DNA of 16,257 bases from Acidobacteriota bacterium (lineage in GTDB: Bacteria > Actinomycetota > Acidimicrobiia > Acidimicrobiales > UBA8190): positions 1 through 16,257 of the forward strand of contig JAGWNV010000030.1 in assembly GCA_028872975.1 (NCBI GenBank), given 5' to 3'. Of this stretch, positions 14,953 through 16,257 are shown piece by piece. Under the pieces are notes generated by a model. That model ran no database searches. It worked only from the letters and a program-made list of their open reading frames with translations, and was not told where the DNA came from. A program made the translations under genes and the position numbers. Every line of letters starts with the position of its first letter. Positions within the stretch are counted from its first letter, which is position 1.

Positions 14953-14958
14953 TAGGGT
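14953..14958 (+). promoter_or_regulatory. -10 element TAGGGT, leaderless-type promoter of gcvH
   Basis: GTTAGGGT ends 8 bases before the GTG at 14967, again with no ribosome-binding site in between (CCGGTCCC). It lies in a 56-base gap after the pyrophosphorylase stop, so gcvH probably has its own, likely leaderless, transcript. This leaves no room for a glycine riboswitch. Confidence 0.5.
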
Positions 14959-14966
14959 CCGGTCCC

Positions 14967-15347
14967 GTGCAAGTGCCCGAGGACCTCCGCTACAGCTCCG
15001 AGCACGAGTGGGCGCGCCTCGACGGTGACACCGTCCGGGTCGGGATCACCGATTTCGCCCAGGACGCCCTCGGCGACGTCGTGTTCGTCCAGCTGCCCGA
15101 GACGGGCACCCACGTGGGCCAGGGCGGGATGATCGGCGAGGTGGAGTCCACCAAGTCGGTCTCGGAGATCTACGCCCCCGTCGCGGGAGAGGTGGTGGCC
15201 GTGAACACGGCCCTGGCCGACACGCCGGAGCTGCTCAACAGCGACCCCTACGGGTCGGGGTGGATCTGCGAGCTGCGCGCCGACGACCCCGGCACCGTCG
15301 GCGGCCTCCTCGACGCCGCCGCCTACACCCAGCTCACCGCCGAGTAG
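14967..15347 (+). CDS. gcvH: Glycine cleavage system H protein
   Basis: Lipoyl carrier of the glycine cleavage complex, which shuttles the aminomethyl group between P, T and L proteins; 126 residues, full length, cytoplasmic. The opening is PEDLRYSSEHEWARL (4-18). The lipoylation lysine is K63 in GEVESTKSVSEIYAPVAGEV (57-76), and NSDPYGSGWICEL follows near the C-terminus. GTG 14967 (Met-Gln-Val-Pro-Glu) is chosen because it lies 8 bases after a TAGGGT -10 element; the second GTG, two codons on, would also work. The P, T and L protein genes are not in the window. The gcvH - GarA-like - FtsR-like order is the same as in Mycobacterium tuberculosis (Rv1826-Rv1828). Confidence 0.96.
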   Translation: MQVPEDLRYSSEHEWARLDGDTVRVGITDFAQDALGDVVFVQLPETGTHVGQGGMIGEVESTKSVSEIYAPVAGEVVAVNTALADTPELLNSDPYGSGWICELRADDPGTVGGLLDAAAYTQLTAE

Positions 15348-15385
15348 GCCGGGATCGCCGCCGAAGCGGAGGGAAGGCGAACGAC

Positions 15386-15391
15386 TAGCGT
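15386..15391 (+). promoter_or_regulatory. -10 element TAGCGT, leaderless-type promoter of the FHA gene
   Basis: ACTAGCGT ends 7 bases before the GTG at 15399, with no Shine-Dalgarno sequence between. This spacing supports the GTG at 15399 over the GTG at 15390, which lies inside the hexamer. The GTG at 15399 also makes the protein begin directly at its zinc ribbon. Confidence 0.5.
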
Positions 15392-15398
15392 GGACGGC

Positions 15399-15878
15399 GT
15401 GTTCTGCAACAACTGCGGGCACCGGAACCCGGCGGGCGCCAACTTCTGCTCCTCGTGCGGAGCAGTGCTCGCCGCGGGCACCTCCGACACCACCGTCACC
15501 CTCCACCCCGTCGACGCCCAGGGGGAACCGGGGGAGGAGGAGCTCGCCGTGACACTGTCCGATCGGCCCACCGGGGCCGGGCTCCTGGTCGTGAAGCGGG
15601 GCCCCAACGCCGGGGCCCGCTTCGTCCTCGACGCCCCCGTGACCCGGGTGGGACGGCATCCCGAGAGCGACATCTTCCTCGACGACGTGACGGTGTCGCG
15701 GCGCCACGCCGAGTTCACCCACGAGAGCTCGGGCCGCCACACCGTCCGGGACGTCGGCTCGCTGAACGGCACCTACGTGAACAGAGAGCGCATCGAGGAG
15801 TCGGTGCTGAACAGCGGCGACGAGGTGCAGATCGGGAAGTTCAAGCTCGTCTACCTGGCCGGCGCGGACGAGTCGTGA
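15399..15878 (+). CDS. Zinc-ribbon/FHA-domain protein, GarA-like
   Basis: A 159-residue soluble protein. Residues 3-20 form a zinc ribbon (C3-x2-C6, C17-x2-C20; reads FCNNCGHRNPAGANFCSSCG). A linker (about 25-58) contains SDTTVTLHPVD. The rest is an FHA phosphothreonine-binding domain: LLVVKRGPNAG (62-72), GRHPESDIFLDD (85-96), SRRHAEF (100-106) and SLNGTYVN (121-128), so the key residues R86, S100, H103 and N123 are all present. The FHA part closely matches mycobacterial GarA, which binds and inhibits enzymes of 2-oxoglutarate metabolism until phosphorylated by PknB or PknG. GarA has no zinc ribbon; its phosphosite is the ETTS sequence near its N-terminus, and DTT here could be the counterpart. 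GTG 15399 is preferred over 15390 because of promoter spacing. Neighbours gcvH and the MerR gene match the GarA locus. Confidence 0.9.
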   Translation: MFCNNCGHRNPAGANFCSSCGAVLAAGTSDTTVTLHPVDAQGEPGEEELAVTLSDRPTGAGLLVVKRGPNAGARFVLDAPVTRVGRHPESDIFLDDVTVSRRHAEFTHESSGRHTVRDVGSLNGTYVNRERIEESVLNSGDEVQIGKFKLVYLAGADES

Positions 15879-15894
15879 GGGGCCCTCTCGCACC

Positions 15895-16257
15895 ATGACC
15901 GGGCGCCCCTATCTGTCCATCGGCGACGTCCTCACCCTGCTGCGCCAGGAGTTCCCCGACGTCACCATCTCGAAGATCCGGTTCCTCGAGAGCCAGGGCC
16001 TCGTGAACCCCGAACGGACCCCCTCGGGGTACCGAAAGTTCTACGAGCCGGACGTGGACCGCCTGCGGTGGGTGCTGCGCCAGCAGCGCGAGCACTTCCT
16101 GCCCCTCAAGGTCATAAAGGGCCGCCTCGACGAGGGCGGGGGCGGGCAGGGCAACGGCAACGCCCACGACGAGCCCTCCACCCACCCTTCGGCCGGCCGG
16201 TCCGGCCAGGGCCCCCGGGCCGTGCCCGCCCCGGCGGCGGTCCGGGTCGGAGGTGGC
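15895..16257 (+). CDS. ftsR: MerR-family regulator, FtsR-like (C-terminus beyond window)
   Basis: N-terminal 121 codons of a transcription factor that runs off the right edge. The winged helix-turn-helix is clear: YLSIGDVLTLLRQEFPDVT (6-24), then KIRFLESQGLVNPERTPSGY (27-46) with the MerR wing signature RKFYEPDVDRLRWVL. After VIKGRLDE (about 73-80) comes a Gly/Asn/Pro/Ala-rich, probably disordered segment to the edge. The lack of a typical ligand-binding region so far and its position after a GarA-like gene match FtsR of corynebacteria (Rv1828 in M. tuberculosis), which activates ftsZ. The gene name rests on similarity and synteny; other MerR proteins remain possible. ATG 15895 lies 16 bases after the FHA stop with no strong ribosome-binding site, so it is probably co-transcribed with that gene. 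Confidence 0.8.
   Translation, partial: MTGRPYLSIGDVLTLLRQEFPDVTISKIRFLESQGLVNPERTPSGYRKFYEPDVDRLRWVLRQQREHFLPLKVIKGRLDEGGGGQGNGNAHDEPSTHPSAGRSGQGPRAVPAPAAVRVGGG

Noticed and set aside
14911..14966. Possible glycine riboswitch before gcvH
   Set aside because: The gap is only 56 bases, with a -10 element 8 bases before the start, and there are no aptamer-like paired segments.
15390..15398. Upstream GTG start for the FHA gene
   Set aside because: This GTG lies within the TAGCGT -10 element. The GTG at 15399 has leaderless spacing and makes the protein begin at its zinc ribbon.
1..16257. Mobile element, prophage, defence or biosynthetic island
   Set aside because: No transposase, integrase, terminal repeats, CRISPR-like spaced repeats or toxin-antitoxin pair was seen. 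All identifiable genes are core metabolic, transport or regulatory.

Overview
This is a very GC-rich, gene-dense piece of a bacterial chromosome, most likely from an actinobacterium, possibly an Acidimicrobiia-like lineage (inferred, not proven). The reasons are the GC-biased codons, the frequent GTG and TTG starts (9 of 15 genes), -10 hexamers placed directly before start codons as in leaderless actinobacterial transcripts, and a gcvH - GarA-like FHA protein - FtsR-like MerR cluster of the kind found in Mycobacterium. No tRNA, rRNA, CRISPR array, insertion sequence or phage gene is visible.

Minus strand, 1-5290: a complete peptide ABC importer operon in the order oppA-oppB-oppC-oppD-oppF, with oppF cut by the left edge. 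OppA is the lipoprotein receptor, OppB and OppC are the membrane channel, and OppD and OppF are the ATPases. The permease and ATPase genes overlap by a few bases. oppA is separated from oppB by 107 bases holding a strong GC-rich hairpin, which could set a higher oppA dose. A palindrome, CGAACG-TTAC-CGTTCG, lies upstream of oppA and is a candidate operator.

Plus strand, 5412-8572: a TPR protein with a long disordered N-terminus, a low-specificity L-threonine aldolase and an FbaB-type class I fructose-bisphosphate aldolase. Each has a -10-like element just upstream.

Plus strand, 8678-14910: korA and korB (2-oxoglutarate or related 2-oxoacid:ferredoxin oxidoreductase, TPP and Fe-S dependent), then a CDP-alcohol phosphatidyltransferase whose TTG start overlaps the korB stop. 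Next come a possible 28-codon ORF and a long GDP-mannose pyrophosphorylase-like protein. The C-terminal phosphomannomutase module of that protein has lost all its catalytic loops.

Plus strand, 14967-16257: gcvH (glycine cleavage H protein), a zinc-ribbon/FHA protein closely resembling GarA, and the start of an FtsR-like MerR regulator that runs off the right edge. In mycobacteria GarA regulates 2-oxoglutarate and glutamate metabolism, so its presence about 4 kb from a KorAB enzyme is suggestive. Nothing here is clearly a wholly new system. The most interesting points are the pseudo-phosphomutase fusion, the zinc-ribbon form of GarA, the recurrent leaderless promoter layout and the korB/phosphatidyltransferase coupling.
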